This document shows positions 35,528 through 47,143 of a DNA stretch of 64,000 nucleotides, in pieces. Position numbers and translations under genes: made by a program. The stretch spans positions 16,147,001 to 16,211,000 of the forward strand of contig OX485807.1 of NCBI GenBank assembly GCA_950295325.1, given 5' to 3'. This DNA comes from Polytrichum commune. Lineage: Eukaryota > Streptophyta > Polytrichopsida > Polytrichales > Polytrichaceae. Positions within the stretch are counted from its first letter, which is position 1, and each line of letters begins with the position of its first letter. The notes beneath the pieces are model-generated. The model was not told the DNA's origin, searched no databases, and was given only the letters and a program-made list of their open reading frames with translations.

Positions 35528-36020
35528 TAAGTAAAGTTGACATGATCATCCGATTCCTCCTCCCGGGCCAGCCTCCGCATCATTCATTAAAGCTTACAAA
35601 ACGTGACATGGCCAATCCCAACCCATCCCATTGGTAAGTATTCCATAGCGAGTCAACGTCCCCATCCCTTAAACCCGGTAAAGCGGCTGCTCTTGGAATT
35701 TCCTAACATTCTTGGCCGAGAATATTACCCTCGGGATTCGCCTCACTCACTCATCTGATTGAGTTGGAATCTCTTCAGACTTCTTCACCGTATCATCAAC
35801 TCATTCATCACAACACTTTCCATAAAGTCAAATCCTCCTCCTCCTCACTCCTCAATCCATACTTTGCGCTCTCTCTCTCTCTCTCTCTCTCTCGCACTGT
35901 GGGCCTCGTATGCTTCCTCAGATTATTGAGCGTGATGAATTCTCCTGCGATTCACCCGCCCATGTGACAAATGCTCGATGCTTGGCATCCAGCCTGCACG
36001 CTTGTCAGGAATGAAGGCTT
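35528..36020 (+). other. Intergenic DNA with CT microsatellite
   Basis: Contains a (CT)12 run at 35869-35893 preceded by CTC-rich sequence, in a setting like a plant leader (pyrimidine-rich, then ATG at 35935). That ATG is followed by only ten codons, so no gene is called. The FPP promoter probably lies between the tandem array and here. Confidence 0.4.
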
Positions 36021-36447
36021 CCTGATGAGCCATGGAAGATGGAAGGTGCCTCTTCCTTAACTTATTAATGTGACAAACATCGCTCTTATGATGATGATGA
36101 CGACGACAATGATGATGATGATGAGCAGATTGCTCCTTGGGAGTCAAGGAGCCTTTCATGCATCACAACTTCCACCTTTACATTCGTAATTCATCACAAA
36201 CTAACTTATTGGGGCGAATGTTCACAAACGCTGGGGAGGGTGAAATCGTTGATTCCTATTGTCGAGCCTCCGGATTCCTGTTTTTAGTCGAATTAACCAT
36301 GGAATCGGGATCAGAGACCCTGAATTCGTCCGATGAGCTCAAAATGCGAAGGTTTTTACACACTAGACGGATTTCGTTCCTAGCATTCCGGGTGCATTAA
36401 AATCTTGTCCTTGTATGTTTCTTTTGTATTCATACTGAATGAACTTT

Positions 36448-36850
36448 GGTAAAACTACACCAAATAGGATATTTAGTGTCATGTGGTATTTTATGTCACT
36501 ATGGTAATGTTTTGGATGACACTTCTTATGGAAAAGTGGACAAAATACTGTCATGATGGATGATGGGTGAGTTCGTCTATTGGCCAAAACCCTACCTTCT
36601 CTTGTCAGCAACTTGTGATAAAATATTGTCATGGGTGATTGAAATTTGGATGAAAAATCACTTGGTACGTGACGGTAATTGCAACACCGTAAATCTATAA
36701 TCCTCCAGAAAATTTACGAGGAATGACAAATAATGTTGGGTTAACATCTAGTGTCGGTGACACAATACCGTGGTTTATAATTGATGTTGAGCAAGACGAT
36801 TAGAACTGGGGACAATAAATGTCATGTTTAGTGTAGTTTATGGTCGCTTA
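36448..36850 (-). mobile_element. Nonautonomous 'TTTAGTGT' element, copy B
   Basis: An inverted relative of copy A at 13069-13487. In reverse complement it runs from ACTACACTAAACATGAC through CAATTATAAACCACGGT, TGCAATTACCGTCACGTACC, AATTTCAATCACCCATGACAATA and AGCAACTTGTGATAAAATATT (as blocks) to ATATCCTATTTGGTGTAG. Copies A and B are clearly diverged, so these are old insertions. Confidence 0.6.
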
Positions 36851-37572
36851 CCTCAATGTCGGTGTTAATTTGTCTTTTAAAAGCAACCGTTGGGTTCTAC
36901 ATAGGAATCAACGTTTTCAGTCCCAGTGGTAGGTGTTGTGTTGTGAGCATGTACCCACACTAGACACCGCCCCAAAGTTCATGCTACAAGCGTCAAGGAG
37001 CATGGGGTAAATTCGGGGACATGAAAAATGACAAGCACGATGCTCGTGCTTTCAAGGATGGCCGTCCTTCCTATTTCATGATGGGCTTACCACTTTGTCA
37101 TCGTCCTAGGATAAGACTTACGGATCTCAACATTCAAGGAACGGCGTCAATACGGCAACATGGGAGAAACCTCATTTTTAACATATCAATTATACGATGC
37201 TTTATAATACCTTGACTTAGCCCATTGATGATAGTGGCATGAACATTGGGCGATGCCTATTGTGTCCGGGCTTTCAAAGTGGACAATGGGAAGGTGGAAG
37301 GCTTCATATTAAATATGAAAAACATTTCTCTTATATGGATGATCTTATTGCTCTTTGGAAGTCAAAGGTTTCATCACATGCACCCCTTTTACCTCAACAT
37401 GAACCATGAAAAGTGGAAGATCCCACTAATTGTGAGGCGCAAATTGCTCCATGGGAGTCAAGGAGGGCTTCATCACAACTCCACATTATGTCATATTAAA
37501 ATGCATGAACCACAAAGATAAAGGGGTCATGTTTTTCACTAATCCCTTTTTACCTCATCGAAATTGGCAAAA

Positions 37573-37582
37573 GGGGGGGGGG
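37573..37582. repeat. G/C homopolymer tracts (first of about ten in 37-58 kb)
   Basis: Ten G here. Similar runs: 8 G at 38233-38240, 11 C then 9 A at 39538-39557, 8 G near 41290, 20 C at 42092-42111, 13 C at 46555-46567, 10 G at 47682-47691, 12 G at 50940-50951, 14 G at 53991-54004, and 11 C at 57314-57324 followed by an AC repeat. Exact lengths of such runs are unreliable in most sequencing data. Confidence 0.8.
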
Positions 37583-38450
37583 AGCTCATGATAGAGCAAA
37601 ACACCTAGCCCTTGGCATGTATGAAGGTTTCCTTAGCCATTAAAAGTAGAAGGCCTCACTTACTAAGAAGCATAGGTATTATAAGAAGCACTGCTCTTCG
37701 GGAGTTAAGGAGGTTTTTATCACAACTCTACATTATGTCTAATTGGAAAGGGGAGGGGGGAAATTAAGCTTATAGAGCAAAAATATAGCCATGGCATGTC
37801 AAAAAGGTTTCCATGGCCATGAGAAACATTGCTCTTGTGATGATGATAAGCATATTGTACTATAGAGGGAGGCAAGAAGGCTTTCATCACAACTATAGAT
37901 TTTGTTCAATAAGGTAAACTAACCACAAACTTATTGAGGTCAAGTTTTCACTATAATGTCCTCTTTACCTTCGTCATTGTTAAATTTTCTATTTCAAAAT
38001 AATAATAATAATAATTGGGAAGTGGGTGCAACTCAAAGTGAGGCGTGAAAGGCGGTTCTTATTAAATAACTCCCTTTTCTTATGATGATGATCATATTGC
38101 TCTTTGGGAGTCGAGGAGGCTCTCATCATAACCCTATAATTACTTCCAAATGGATGAATGTACCACGTACCTATAGGGGTTATGTCTTTCAATGTGGGTA
38201 CCCCTTCTACCTCAACATGATTTTTTTGGGTTGGGGGGGGAGCTCAAAGCGAGATATGGAAGGTGGGCGGTCTCTCTTATTATGAGAGGGATTGCTCTTA
38301 TGATGAGCATATTGGTCTGTGGAAGTCAAGGAGATTCCTAACACATTTCTACACTCTATCCAATTGGACAATGAAAACCAAGGTGAGGCGTAGTATGACC
38401 TACGTGCACATGGCGCATGTCCACCTTTGAAGCACACATTATGTCATAAA

Positions 38451-40518
38451 TAAGTGACTGATGTAAGTAGGGCCATGGACTTGCCATCTTTACACTTTAA
38501 TGAAGCATGTGTAGGGTACTCTAAGCAAGTGTGATATGTTACTTGTGGTCCGAGATTCTCACAATCATTGGTTCATGAAAGTTCATAACAAGTTACTCAA
38601 AAGCACCTCATCCCACACAAATGTTGGGGCATGACTTACATTGGTATGTGCAATTAGGTTGCCCCGTACTTGACAATCCACACTATTTGAATATTTACTA
38701 TCATAATAACAACATATAGTTGTAGGTGCTTCATGTATGAATATAGAAAATTATAAGTTGTTGTAATATGATTTAGACCCAAGGTGATTTGTATGGGTGA
38801 AGAGGCAAGCTATTCACCCTAATTGCAAATATCAACGTAGACATGTAGCACATCAGGGCCACCCTATACAGCCATCAATTTTTAATTTCAAAGGCATGTT
38901 GTTTGCCTCATAAACGGTAGACCAATGTGAATCTAACACCCTCTAAATGTGGATATCAATTTATGAGTGGCATGTGGTTAGGTGTGGGTCTAAGTGCAGT
39001 TGCAAAAAAGACATGTATTTGAAAAGATTACAGTATATATGTGTTAAATTTTTCTGAATTGTTCTAGGATTAGTATTCAATGTAATTGGGATGATGGAGG
39101 CTCCCATGTGATCAATAATGAGGACAAGGATGTATGCTTTGATAATGAATTTGATATTTATATGAGCTCCAAAACTATGAGAAAAATGGCTACATGCACA
39201 AGTTGCATTTACTCATCATCTCGCACTAATTGTGTGTTGAGTATCCTACTAGGTGCTTGGGTTAGTCAAGACCATACCGAAAACATGGTTCTAAGTTCAA
39301 TTTCCCAAGGTGGTACAAGATGTGATGATGTGTGGGTTCAAAGACATCTAATGGCTTAGGGCTCATGACACCCATGTTGGGGGGTCAAGTAAACAAATTT
39401 CTCCTTATAGTTTTGTGGTGTGATTCATCCCAATGCACTAGGCTACCTAGGTCATGGTCTTTAATGTTAGTTCATGAGTCCAACATACCTTTTTTGTATA
39501 GAAGAAGAAGAAGAAGAATTTTAAATTAAAAAGATGACCCCCCCCCCCAAAAAAAAACAAATCTCTAAACTTCAAGGGATTTCCAAGGTTTTCACCTTCG
39601 GCTTCCATGGGTGCCAATGAATCCTTGACCACATTCGACCCACATGGATATATTTGTACTCGTGAGAGTAGAATCTAGTTGGATTCACTACATGTGTAGA
39701 TTGGATGTGTTGAAACGACTCCCATGTGAGACAAGTAGGGTCAAATCGACCCACCTCACCTTGAATGTACACTAACATGTGCAATTAGGTTGCCTTTTTG
39801 AATAGGTTGCCTCTTTATCCATGCAAATTATCTTCGGACAAAATCATATAATATTTTTTGAGAGCTTGTTTCCTCGTCCTTATAGCAATCACAGTCGAAA
39901 ACAATCCACGTGTTCTAGTATTGTGACAATAAACATTCAAAATAGTGTGGAATGTCAATAAATTAGCGTTGGGCAACCTAAGTGCACACACCAGTGTCAT
40001 TAGATAAGAGTTGTATTTGTGTATGATGATTGGAGTAGAGATGAAATGGCTTGGGCTTTGTGGCATCTTGGTAAACTCATCCATTGAGGACGGGGGGATT
40101 CTATTAAGAACACTACCCCTTCTAAGTTGAGAGCAATCAATATGGGGATCACACGGTCTTACAATTTAATTCTCTTTACAATATACGAGAGTAGTTTATT
40201 CACATTCACAATCATCTAGTGGAAGAGGGAGAGAGGGAATTTTCAACTACAAGCAAACCTCTCATTTGTCCAACATCAAAAACAACTAAAATAAACATGC
40301 AAACATGAAGCTTATTTATTATAGTCAATTTGATAAGAAAATTAGCTTGAAAGATCCCAAACTAGGATACTCAAGGTCATACAAGAGATGAATCAGCCAC
40401 AAACCTACAAGGGCCAAGTTTTCATGGCGGAGAATGAGAAGTAGGCTCATAAGCATAGTACAATGATTTCCTTCATTTGTAAAAAAAGCACTGATGGTAA
40501 TACCATGCAACATTAATA
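38451..40518. other. Intergenic DNA, no gene recognised
   Basis: AT-rich, with a GAA run near 39500, an 11-C/9-A tract at 39538-39557 and several diverged fragments of repeats seen elsewhere. One is TTTGGGCTTTGTGGCAT...AAACTCATCCATTG at 40050-40085, half of the palindrome at 58244-58367. Only short chance open frames. Confidence 0.4.
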
Positions 40519-40943
40519 CACCGTTTATGGTATTTGGTGTCGCATACACTATTTGCGAAGGGCCTAAACTAGATGCCTAGAGGACTAAAAGCGTCACGCC
40601 CACTAATTGCCAGTATGATACTATTCATCAACACAAATAACTTTTCTAAGTGAAAAAAAACATTTACATTATGGCATTTGACTTAGCACACTAGATACTT
40701 GAGATGATAGTTTTGTGTTTTAGTATGCAAGGGAAAGATACTACTGAGCGCACCAATGGCAAGTGTCATGTGTTTACATTTTAGTATGCAAGAGAAATAT
40801 ATTCTTGAACATACCAATGTCAACTGTCATTTGTGTACACTTCAGTTAACTTGTAAACCGTTGTGTAACATAGACATACACTTCATACCAAAACAGGGTC
40901 AGCGACACTAATATGTATGCGACACTAAATACCATAAACGGTG
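40519..40943. mobile_element. 'TTTAGTGT' element with near-perfect 25-bp inverted ends
   Basis: 425 bp. The left end is CACCGTTTATGGTATTTG then GTGTCGC. The right end in reverse complement is CACCGTTTATGGTATTTA then GTGTCGC: one mismatch in 25, and the match continues into CATACA. The interior is AT-rich, noncoding and holds a duplicated block (AGTATGCAAG.GAAA.ATA, then ACCAATG.CAA.TGTCAT). No clean target duplication could be read. The ends share GGTATTTAGTGTCGC with the other members of the family. Confidence 0.7.
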
Positions 40944-42544
40944 CAATACATTCATTTCCATTAGACCACATCAAATCAACTCGTGATCTTTGACATCGAT
41001 TTCCCAATTATAAAATAGCTCGATCACATTGTCACCGTGAAATTGGTGAGTGGAATGCAAGGCAAACGGCAAATGACGAGGCATGCAAAGAAGACAAAAA
41101 CTTGAAGAAGCAAGAGGAAGAACTACCGCAATGACGAGGCTCCAAAACGGTTTGGGAAAAAGTGGTATATGAGTCAAGACTCGTCGTTGGAAGGCCGAAA
41201 ACAAGAGAAGATCCAAAACACAAAAGGGAGCCGGTGAAACGTTCAAGTTGGGAAGATGAATGTGGTTGGACGGATGAACGGACGCAAGGCTCGGGGGGGG
41301 CACTGGCGAAAAACGTAGGAACTACGTGCGATAAAATATAGGGTCTTGTATAAAAATTTGGCGTAAAATTTGTAAAATTATTAGATGTAGTATAGGGTGC
41401 TCTGGGATTGTGAAACATGATTATATGTAATATAGCATTTGACAAAACATGATTAAATTACCTAAGTGGTGCATATAAAATAGCATGGAGAAAAAGCGAT
41501 ATTTTCAAAAATTAAATACTTTTCCACCAAAATATAAAACCGGCCCCACTTTAGACCTTTCGGAAATTGCATAAATAAAAAAAAATTGCCGGCTAATTGC
41601 CTAAATACATTAGGAAATGGGGGCTATCAACCGATAAATTTTGCACTCTCTAGGCCCACTCTCGGGTAAAAATTGAAAAATCCGAGCTACCTCCAGAAAG
41701 CTCGGCAATTAGCCGTTTCCTCTATAGAACTCCCCGGACTTTGCTCCCGCCCTCTCTCGCCCCCGCCTCCGTCAACCCTAGTTGGCAGACCTCAACTTGG
41801 TGCAAGAGTGGCACTCTGCTTCTCCGAGGCCCTGGAACAATCGGAGGATTCGGCTTCCAAACAATCTAAAACAATCAAGCAATCACCACCGGAAGCCTGG
41901 ACATATAAGTAATATAGGGTACCATAAAATCAACCATCCAAGAATTTATAATTACCAATAGGGTGCAAATAATCACAACAATTTACCATTATTTCAAAAA
42001 TTAGCATCCCTTATAATCCTTTCTCATAGGTAAATAGCCCCAATTTTAATAGGTCATTATCGCAGGTGTATGCAAAATATACAAGGGAGTGCCCCCCCCC
42101 CCCCCCCCCCCGAGACGCAAGGGGGAGAAATGAGGTGAACCCGAACGGCATAGAAGAAAGAGGGGACGGTTGGATGAAAGTTCCCGGGCTTTACCCTACT
42201 TTCGGGTCAATTTCGTAGTTGGACCTAATTCCGGTGTGCTTTTGGGATACCTTTAGAAAGCCCCATTTTCCCCCACCCTTGTCAGTGGGATTTGTTTTTG
42301 GGGAGATCATTATTATTGCTTCTCAGGAGCAGCTAGGACAGAGACAGACCTCCCAGAGTTCACATGCTCTAGGAGTGGGCCACTTTTAAAGTTCTATACG
42401 AAAAAAACTTTTGGGGGAAAAAGTAGTTGTGCTCAAAGACAACTTTAAAAGATGCCGGTCGCTATGTAGGACACGGGATCTCATTAATTGTGTATTAGGA
42501 GTTGGTTTTTCCTCTAATAAGGACGGGTATTGATGTGCAATTAA
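40944..42544. other. Intergenic DNA with a GC-richer island and a 20-C tract
   Basis: Around 41680-41900 the base composition rises (CTCCCGCCCTCTCTCGC, GTCAACCCTAG) inside very AT-rich flanks, and an open frame of 79 codons crosses it. I do not recognise the peptide. A run of 20 C lies at 42092-42111. The minus strand has overlapping chance frames at 40971-41445 without known motifs. Confidence 0.35.
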
Positions 42545-42930
42545 TGAACGTGGAGAATCGACCGCTCGTTATGGATGAATCGGTTGAGTTTGAGGAATAA
42601 TCAGGTTTAAGTATGAAGAATTCTAGTGAACGATGGTGAGAACCAGCATTGGTTACATCCAATGGCTCTCACTGGCTAAACCAGCTCTAAAAGTGTCCTT
42701 GCTGGTAGAAACCGTTCGTTGGTGGCCCACACCGGTGAGTGCAGATGGACTATTCATGAAACTTACCCATTATTTTAGAGGAATCTATAGAGTTTATCGC
42801 AAATAAACAAAGATGAACTGAAAAGATGTCAACATGTGATTGGTTGGACTTGGAAACACTAAGATCTCAATCGACTATGTGCCAAAATCTACTTGGACAT
42901 CGGTATCGGTGTATGAAGGGTGAGGCATGT
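42545..42930 (+). repeat. Repeat family F6, copy 1
   Basis: Shares with 55045-55290 (and in part 44275-44420) the blocks GAGAA.CG.CCGCT.GTTA, GATGAA..GGTTGAGTTTGAG, AATAA.C.GGTT, TTTAGAGGA, AACA.GTG..T.GTTGGACTTGG and AACACTA.GATCTCAA. The copies are collinear and in the same orientation, noncoding, with undefined ends. Confidence 0.55.
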
Positions 42931-43144
42931 AGAGGGACGTCATTACACATCGACCGTTGGTATAAGAGAACCAATACTGCATGTAATCGGTGGGAGGCAT
43001 GTATTGAGCCAATGATTTATTGCCACGTCCTTCTTAACTACATGTCGAGTCGTCGAGTTTATAGAGTAGTGATTATCGTCATTTAATCGGCCTCCTTTGA
43101 GCCACTAAGAGAGCGCCACGTAGACGAGATACAACCCCGAACCG

Positions 43145-43480
43145 CTTATGTAAGGTAGATGATTCTTTTTACACATGGTTACCTTTTCGGACCATGTAGC
43201 CCATTTCTCTTAGGACGTGAAATAAGCAATCATGTAGCACGAAATGGTTAGTGAATCCTACATGAGGTTGTAGTCACTTTCCTCGTAACATTTGGAGCTC
43301 ATATGAATATCTTTTTTGTATATCAAAGTGAAGATGTCCGTGTTCATTGAATGGTCATGTAGGTCCACCCACTTATGTTGACTTTGAGCTTGTAATATTT
43401 ATCATAATTTTGAGCATGTAGTCTAACATCTTTTTAAATTGTGTCTTTTTGGTATTTGATCTTGGAGCTACACTCCAAAC
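43145..43480 (+). repeat. Long F1-type repeat, copy at 43 kb
   Basis: This copy extends F1 upstream: AAGGTAGATG, GGTTACCTTTTC..., TCTCTTAGGA, GAAATGGTTAG, then TATGAATATCTTTTT, GTGTTCATTGAATGGTCATGTAGG and GAGCATGTAGTCTAACATC. The copy at 48490-48900 matches along its whole length, and 61010-61320 matches the upstream half in reverse. A further block at 43490-43585 (GATAATAGAGAACTAGTGTG, ATTATGGAATAACACAAA) recurs at 62840-62915. Confidence 0.55.
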
Positions 43481-44632
43481 TCCATAGAATCATATTTGTG
43501 GCAACCAAAGATAATAGAGAACTAGTGTGGCATGTGACATTATGGAATAACACAAAGTGCCACATTGTAATGTTGGACATGATGAATTCATGCATGGGAT
43601 TGGAAAATCTCCCAAAGTTGCACACATGCGCAAAGCTTATGGTACGATCAGGCAACCCAAGAAGTCGAGAAATACTTTGTACAAGACCTTGGTGCAAGAA
43701 CCCAACGTGGAGCATATCGGGAAGATTATGTAGAGGGCAGTGGGGAGAGTGATACAATTATTGATCTACGAATTTTTGGAGACGATGAAAATTAGTTAGG
43801 TTCTCTAAGTGAGTGGGCAACTAGATGACCTTGATGTAGGGTTAAGTGAAGATATAGAAGCTTTGGATGCACGAGGGCGGCATTTGGGCAACTATGGCAT
43901 TCAACATGGGCTTTATGAAGATGATGAAGAAGGATACGAACTTTATGATCTTTGGATGACAATAGTTGGGCAGTGGACTTCTAGTGTTCATGTGTCCGCA
44001 TAAGTGAACCTTTTTGAGAAATTGAATCTTACCTGTTTTTTTTGCCTTCAAGCAAAACACTTTGTAGATTTCAATCTTAGTATAAAATTGCAATTATTGG
44101 TGAAAGGGAACTTGCTAGTACTCCTAATTCATGTCATGTATGGACTAGAATGAGTGATGATGTTGAAATTTGTGCTTAAACTAGACACTAAAGATAAGAA
44201 GCTCAAGGTGTAATAGTTTTGATTTAAACAAGAAGAGAAGGACTTTACCTCGATTCAATCCATTTCTTACATAAATTTATGGAATATTCTATAGTTTAGC
44301 AAATAAATATTGAAGATGTCAACTTGTAACTGGTTGGTCTTGGAACACTAGGATCTTGACTGATAATGCCCAAAATCCTCCCCAAACATTGACAACCATG
44401 TATGCAAGATGGTCAAAACTTGGACTCATAGATCCCCCTATAACGAGCCTATAAACTTGAGGCATCTCTAACCGATAAAATAAGAGAGTTTGCATTTGTT
44501 TAAGAGGAGTAATAGTGGGCAATTATTTTTCTTGCAAAGAGAAACAAATTCTAAGGAGAATGCAATCATTAAAAAGAATCATGAATATGGAAATTGCTAC
44601 AAAATTTGAAGCATTAATTTTAGGGTTACACA
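43481..44632. other. Intergenic DNA with repeat fragments
   Basis: Contains the block shared with 62840-62915 and, at about 44275-44420, a partial F6 repeat (GATGTCAACTTGTAACTGG, AACACTAGGATCTTGACTG). Open frames at 43441-43752 (103 codons) and 43809-44003 (64 codons, acidic) match nothing that I know. Confidence 0.35.
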
Positions 44633-45578
44633 TACCGTAGTTTACTAGCAGGTTAGGCAACTTGCTGCCTAATATTTAATTAAAGTTCAAAAAGTAGGTT
44701 CGGCACCTAAAAATAGTATATTCATATTTTCGGCAATTTTATCTTTTAATTTTTAAAAATTCGGCTTACATTCATTTTTAATTTTCTATTTCAACTTATA
44801 TCTTGTACATCTCTCTTGCATTGAATGACAAGTAAGATGTGAGTGAAGAGTTGAGAATGCTCTGTGCTTTATGCAAGTAGAGTGGAGTTGTGTTCAACAA
44901 TGCATATGGGATATGTAAACTTTGAGGTGAAGCACCTAGTTAGACGTCATTTTTATAACACGCATAACTTTTGCATAGAGTCTTCAAATGACATAAAATT
45001 TGTTGGAGGTGAAATATTACTTGATTTCTAAACTTTTCTTAGACCAACAAAATTCCAAAAAAGTTGATCTTCTATGCACAAATGAGCTCCAAAAAACTGT
45101 TATGAACGCATTTTAATTTTTTGATCTTTACACGGCGGCAATGTTTTGTCCATATCTTTTGCATAAAGACTTATTTTGACACAAAACTTGTTGGAGGTGG
45201 AAGAAGGATTGATTTCTCAACTTTTGTTAGCAGACAAAATTCTATAAAAACTTCATCTTCTATGCTCAATTGGACTCCAAAAATTTGTGTACAACACATT
45301 TGAAAAGCCTCGCCTAGATCTTGCTACTTCTTAACCCATATTCTTTGTGGACTAATGTACGTGAGCTTGATTACAAAAGGAGCACCTTCTCTCCTTCAAA
45401 ATTCACATATGCTTCCACTGTAAGTAAAACTCTAGTGAGAAGTAAAAATTTCTTACTTTTAGGCAATTTTGAAAAATAATTAATTTTATATTCGGCAAAA
45501 AATGCCAATAATATTCCAAAATTTTAGGCATCTATTTTTAGAATTATTTTGTGCCGAACCTGCTATTAAACTACGGTA
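44633..45578. mobile_element. Inverted-repeat DNA element with internal tandem duplication
   Basis: 946 bp. Ends: left TACCGTAGTTTACTAGCAGG then TTAGGCA; right (reverse complement) TACCGTAGTTTAATAGCAGG then TTCGGCA. Subterminal AT-rich zones carry repeated TCGGCA / GGCAATTTT motifs on both sides. The middle is a direct duplication, about 44945-45118 and 45125-45305, sharing TAACTTTTGCATA.AG, AAA.TTGTTGGAGGTG, GATTTCT.AACTTTT and ATCTTCTATGC. No open frame of note, so nonautonomous. Target duplication not readable. Confidence 0.7.
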
Positions 45579-46916
45579 GTTGATTTATAGGTAAACCCAT
45601 AATCACTCATCTCAATGCTACTCCTTTAGCAAATATTTTAGCAAAAGACGCTCTACATATTGACAGTGTCTTCTTTTAGCAAATATTTTGTCTAATATTT
45701 TGTATTAGCAAACAATAGAATTCTTGTTGCATTCTATCCACTAATGTGGGAAGCTCCTTAAGGAGTTGAATACATACAAGTGCATGCATTACTCATTGTG
45801 AAGGTGACCAACTTACTAATCTCAAATGCAAGCCCTATTGATTTTGCTTTCTACATATCCTTAGAAGCTTTGTTGTTTTGAACATGAGATTGAGCACCAC
45901 GGAATGGGTGTCATCATAGGACATTTCCATTAATTGTTGATGGAGATATAGAAGCAACATTCTCTGCATTGGATGACAATGGTGACTTCAATGTTCATTT
46001 TCGTACAACGGATTTCAATTTTGTAGATATATGTATATTTGCTAAAAGAAGACACTCTACATATGTGTCTACATAATGCAAGGGTGTGGATTGACTTCTT
46101 TGGTGATTTGCATCAATGGAAATTAAAAATACCCGTGATATAAGGGAGAGAAATGTGATAATGAGGAGAGATATTCAAACTAAGAAAATTCGTTCCCTAG
46201 GGTTTTGGGATATTAAAAAGTGAATGGCGTTATGGAGGTTGATATTATGGAGTTTAAGGTGTACACCTAACCACGTACCATCCAATTATAGGTGTCCAAT
46301 TTAGAGTAATAATTGCACATGGGATGTTTACACTAGTCACTCTTCTTGACTGCACCTATAATTTAAAGTCGTGTATAAGGTAACATTTTGTGACACCTAC
46401 CAAGCGGAACGTAAAAATGCATAGGAACATCATATATCATGGAATGTATTAATTTTAGCCAAAGTCATTGCTTGATTGGGTCAAAACCCCCAATGCAATA
46501 AAGGCGTACGAGTTGAAATGAATTAGTAATAGACTTGGAGAGGTAATTTTATCGCCCCCCCCCCCCCAATTGGTTTGTAGTTTGTAATTTGTGCTTAAAG
46601 ATTTATACCGAAAAGATAATATTTTTACCATGAGATTGGACTATGTCCTCAAAATATATGTACAAGTCATTATAGGATCAACAATTCACACAATTAAAAT
46701 GACCTATGTGGTCATTTAGAAAGAAGAAACTAGTTGAAATTTACTTCTTATATCTTTGTATTTCAACTATGATCTTGAAACTTTAAATAAAAGTTTTTGT
46801 GGCTCCTAAATAACTAATTAGGTGAGACAATTCCCAATCAAATCCAACGGGCCTAAATTGGATCTAGACTACAATAGAGCCACATACTTGAGCATGTGAA
46901 ACATAACATCACTCAT
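45579..46916. other. Intergenic DNA
   Basis: AT-rich with a duplicated TTAGCAAATATTTTG motif near 45630-45700 and a 13-C tract at 46555-46567. The block at 46090-46265 (GAGAGAAATGTGATAATGA, TTCCCTAGGG, GATATTATGGAG) recurs at 62965-63120. A reverse F1 fragment may lie at 46590-46720. No gene. Confidence 0.4.
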
Positions 46917-47143
46917 ACAGGGGCCACACCAAAAACCCTAGCAGCTCCACTCACCAAAAACATCAGCCCTACATATTCTCCGGAAATACAGGGCTATGAT
47001 TTCATTTGGCTAGAGCTACTGGAGTGGCTAGAAGAAGGGGGTAGCCTGCAACCAGCAGCTCCAGCCAATTGAAATCCCAACCTTATATTTCCGGAGAATA
47101 CGTAGGGCTGATGTTTTTGGCTGGGCCGCCCGGTGTGGCCCTG
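46917..47143. mobile_element. Foldback element with CAGGGGCCACACC ends
   Basis: About 227 bp made almost wholly of two inverted arms near 100 bp each. Shared arm blocks: GGGCCACACC, CCAAAAACATCAGCCCTAC, TATTCTCCGGAAATA, and ATTTCATTTGGCT / ATTTCAATTGGCT followed by GAGCT.CTGG. The CAGGG-type ends are like those of hAT elements, but no 8-bp target duplication could be read, so that placement is a guess. It should fold into a long hairpin if transcribed. Confidence 0.65.

Larger units (their letters stand above)
36020..38450 (+). repeat. Degenerate repeat domain with ATTGCTC...GGGAGTCAAGGAGG units
   Basis: The same ordered blocks recur at about 36060-36190, 37320-37400, 37430-37590, 37680-37770, 37820-37990, 38070-38270 and 38280-38360. 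They are CTCTTATGATGATGA, ATTGCTCTTTGGGAGTC, AAGGAGGCTTTCATCACAAC, TACATTATGTC, AACCACAAACTTAT, GGGGTCATGTTTTTCACT, and a G-run followed by GAGCTCA. Spacing is uneven (90-250 bp). A 'TTTAGTGT' element (36448-36850) sits inside. No coding capacity; origin unknown. Confidence 0.6.

Noticed and set aside
35935-35967. ATG after a CT-rich leader-like tract, considered as the start of a gene
   Set aside because: The frame stops after ten codons and no donor leads to a further exon that I could support.
40971-41445. Overlapping minus-strand frames of 110 and 137 codons
   Set aside because: Two frames open on the same strand with Ser/Pro/Leu-rich, motif-free peptides. This points to biased composition and not a gene.
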